In this document: positions 3,294 through 5,421 of the stretch, in pieces
Numbering within the stretch: the first letter of the stretch is position 1
Layout: the number at the start of each line of letters is the position of its first letter
Origin: Chloroflexota bacterium
GTDB lineage: Bacteria > Chloroflexota > Anaerolineae > B4-G1
Assembly (NCBI GenBank): GCA_030596915.1
Contig: JAUVSX010000249.1
Span: forward strand, 1 to 5,421
Reading direction: 5' to 3'
DNA: 5,421 nt
Position numbers and translations under genes: made by a program
Notes under the pieces: model-generated
What the model saw: only the letters and a program-made list of their open reading frames with translations
What the model was told of the DNA's origin: nothing
The model's database searches: none

Positions 3294-5421
3294 ATGTACG
3301 GAACCGCTCGCACGTCAAGAGTCATAGTAAGTAGGGTGCTCGTGTCTATCATCCTGCCGGTGGCCGCCTTGGGCTTCGGCCCAGTCATGGCGGACCAGCC
3401 GGTGGGCTCGCCTGACTCCGGCGATGGCACCAGGGAATGCGTGAATGTTGACGCCCACGTTCCCTTCTGGCCAGGTCCGGCAGTGAAGTGCCTCTCGGAC
3501 CCAGACGATACCGCGACCGTCACGTTTTTCAACGCGAGCCAGCTTGGCGATGCGATCATCCATGAATGTGCAGCTCAACAGATCTGCACATGCCCAGAAG
3601 AGGGGCCCGGATCGCTGTCGAATACCTGTCTTGAGTGCAAGTGGGATTTCAAATGGGAGCTTGGAGGCTTCGAGTTGATGACCACGGATGGAAGTCCGCA
3701 GGTCTCCTACACCTACACCTACCAAGATCTCCTCGACAACGCCATGTCGCCGTTCTTCGGCGTCAAGCTGGTTGTCGATCCCGTGGAAGACCCGCCAGAG
3801 ATCTGGAACTGCCCACCGTGCTACAGCGCCGATTCAGACGATCACGCAGACTACATCGCCATCCTCCTGCAAGCACAGCCCGCGATCGACCCCGAGACCA
3901 TCATTCTCTGCGCGGAACCGGATGAAGAAATCTCGGTCGAGTTCTGCGACATGGGTTTCGGGCACTACGAGTCGGTCGAGTGGGGTTGGGCTCCCGAGGG
4001 GGAATCGCCGATCTATGAGGCCGTCACCGATTCGGGCGGATGCTACACACACGCGTTCCAGGTGACGGACGTACCCAGTGTCTTCGAGGTCACTGCGAAG
4101 TATCCGCCGATGACAGTCTTCGGAAACCAGACGCCGTGTGACACCGTCTACGGCACGGCTCGTGTCGAGTTCTATCCCCATCAGGAAGTCACGGTGACGA
4201 CGGACTACGCCGAAGGCTGTTGCTCGTTGCAGGTCACCTTCACGGCTGACGCCACCGGCGGTTTGGAGCCGGAGCAGTATGTCTGGTACGTGGATGGCGA
4301 AGAGGTCGGCACGAGCACCGAACCGACGTACGACTACGAGTTCACGGATTGCCCCGAGCTGCCGGAATGTGAGGCAACCTACGAGGTCTCCGTCCTGGCC
4401 CAGTACGACACGAACTACCAGGGATGCACGGCCATGTCGGATCCGATTACGGTCACCGTCTATCGTCCGGCCGAGGCGGTGATCGGACCCGAGACCCAGA
4501 CCGTGGGCTGCAGCGAGGCCCTCCTGAGCTTCCACAACGCGTCTGTCTGCCTGCAGCCGGGCAACTACGATTGCATCTGGCGGTGGGGAGACGGGTCTCC
4601 TCCAACGTATGACTGCCTCACGCCTGTGCTCCACCGCTTCCCAACCAACGACACCGAAGATCCCATCGAGTATGATGTCAGGCTGTCACTCATCCCCCGC
4701 GAGGGATTCCCGTGCGACAGCAGCTGGGCAGAGGTCCTCGTGACCATCTATCCGGAGCAAACCGTCACGCTCACGGCGGATCCCTTCGAGGATTGCTGCG
4801 GTCAGGAGATCACCTTCACACCGGAATTCGACGGGGACCTCACCCCCTCGGACTGCGAGTGGATCGTGGATGGGGACGTCATCGATCCGGGTCCGGGATG
4901 CACCGGACTGCCGCATGCGTTCGACTGTCCTCCGCCCGGCGAGTGTTCCGAAACACACCTGATCGAGATCACGGCCTTCTACGAGGAGCCCGGCTGCGGG
5001 CCCGCCACGACCCAGACAGAGTACGTGGTCTACGCCCCAGCGGTGGCTGGCTTCGCAGTCATTGGTGACTCGACCGACTTCTGTGGGGGGCAACCCGTGC
5101 AGTTCTCCAATACGTCCCTGTGCCTCAACACGAACCTCTATGGGTGCATCTGGGACTGGGGGGACGACACACCTCCCCTGGAATCCTGTGATTCCCCAGT
5201 TGAGCACGAATTTGAACTCCCGCCAGGTGCTGCTGGGCCCTTGACGCGCACCGTCACCCTCACGCTCGAGCCGGTTGCGGGATCCGCATGCCCGGAGGAC
5301 AGCTACACAGAGGATCTCACCTTCTGGCCGCCGCCCGTCATCACCGGTGTCGACGTGTTGCCCGAAGAGGGCTGCGCTGTCCTTACGGTGGCATTCGATC
5401 CTCACATCGACGGCGCCATCG
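3294..5421 (+). CDS. Exported cysteine-rich PKD-like repeat protein (3' end outside window)
   Basis: Large secreted or surface protein; 709 codons are present with no stop, so the C-terminus is missing. Residues 1-33 look like a signal peptide: several arginines, a hydrophobic VLVSIILPVAALGF core, VMA before a likely cut after 33. The remainder is a chain of Ig/PKD-like beta-sandwich domains. The diagnostic PKD turn WxWGDG appears as CIWRWGDG at 427-434 and CIWDWGDD at 618-625, with degenerate forms KWDFKWELGG at 116-125 and VEWGW near 228-232. Two domain types alternate: one beginning VTVTT/VTLTA at 299 and 491, with WYVDGEEV or WIVDGDVI in the middle, the other carrying WxWGD. About 36 cysteines are present, often as GC or CC at domain starts. 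PKD domains usually mediate protein or polysaccharide contacts at the surface; no catalytic domain is visible. It probably continues with more repeats and perhaps a C-terminal sorting domain like that of its divergent neighbour. Confidence 0.88.
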   Translation, partial: MYGTARTSRVIVSRVLVSIILPVAALGFGPVMADQPVGSPDSGDGTRECVNVDAHVPFWPGPAVKCLSDPDDTATVTFFNASQLGDAIIHECAAQQICTCPEEGPGSLSNTCLECKWDFKWELGGFELMTTDGSPQVSYTYTYQDLLDNAMSPFFGVKLVVDPVEDPPEIWNCPPCYSADSDDHADYIAILLQAQPAIDPETIILCAEPDEEISVEFCDMGFGHYESVEWGWAPEGESPIYEAVTDSGGCYTHAFQVTDVPSVFEVTAKYPPMTVFGNQTPCDTVYGTARVEFYPHQEVTVTTDYAEGCCSLQVTFTADATGGLEPEQYVWYVDGEEVGTSTEPTYDYEFTDCPELPECEATYEVSVLAQYDTNYQGCTAMSDPITVTVYRPAEAVIGPETQTVGCSEALLSFHNASVCLQPGNYDCIWRWGDGSPPTYDCLTPVLHRFPTNDTEDPIEYDVRLSLIPREGFPCDSSWAEVLVTIYPEQTVTLTADPFEDCCGQEITFTPEFDGDLTPSDCEWIVDGDVIDPGPGCTGLPHAFDCPPPGECSETHLIEITAFYEEPGCGPATTQTEYVVYAPAVAGFAVIGDSTDFCGGQPVQFSNTSLCLNTNLYGCIWDWGDDTPPLESCDSPVEHEFELPPGAAGPLTRTVTLTLEPVAGSACPEDSYTEDLTFWPPPVITGVDVLPEEGCAVLTVAFDPHIDGAI
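4188..5421 (+). repeat. Protein-level tandem repeat of about 190 residues (two-domain unit)
   Basis: Within the PKD-like gene the pair of domains recurs. VTVTTDYAEGCC (from 4188) matches VTLTADPFEDCC (from 4764), 192 codons later. VYRPAEAVIG (from 4458) matches VYAPAVAGFAVIG (from 5028), 190 codons later. CIWRWGDGSPP (from 4572) matches CIWDWGDDTPP (from 5145), 191 codons later. A third first-type domain begins near 5337 and is cut by the window edge. The copies are clearly divergent in sequence, so this is old domain duplication rather than a recent DNA-level repeat. Confidence 0.7.

Noticed and set aside
3834..4634. Long open frame of 266 codons on the minus strand
   Set aside because: It is antisense to the PKD-like gene, which has a signal peptide, a Shine-Dalgarno site and PKD motifs in the plus frame. 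The minus translation is arginine-, valine- and aspartate-rich with no domain, typical of antisense frames in GC-rich DNA.
4686..5405. Open frame of 239 codons on the minus strand
   Set aside because: Also antisense to the PKD-like repeats. It shows no recognisable motif, and the plus frame preserves the WxWGD repeat pattern.

Overview
The window looks like chromosomal DNA from a GC-rich bacterium. It holds three protein genes. Two encode exported, cysteine-rich, beta-structured proteins: one is a right-handed beta-helix with a FlgD-type C-terminal Ig-like domain, the other a long PKD-like repeat protein. This combination is familiar from uncultivated FCB-group-like lineages such as Eisenbacteria, Krumholzibacteriota and Latescibacterota. 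That placement is inferred from architecture only; no taxonomic marker gene is present.

Layout. Positions 1-155 hold no gene I can support. At 156-1193 (+) lies an NAD(P)-dependent extended-SDR epimerase/reductase resembling the HpnA / dihydroflavonol-4-reductase group, starting at GTG behind an AGGAGG site. At 1222-2406 (-), convergent with it and only 28 bp away, lies the exported beta-helix protein. Positions 2407-3293 are an 887-bp divergent intergenic region with no convincing gene. It is unusually rich in inverted and direct repeats, some nested. At 3294-5421 (+), running off the right edge, is an exported PKD-like protein: 709 codons are present with no stop. A tandem two-domain unit of about 190 residues begins again roughly every 190-192 residues in it.

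How the genes relate. The beta-helix and PKD-like genes diverge from the same intergenic region. Both carry signal peptides, strong Shine-Dalgarno sites and many cysteines, so a shared cell-surface role or shared regulation is plausible but unproven. The epimerase shows no obvious functional link to them.

The most interesting material is the repeat-dense intergenic region (a possible structured RNA, small inverted-repeat element or regulatory array) and the cysteine-rich repeat protein. I found no CRISPR array, tRNA, rRNA, transposase or recognisable defence system.
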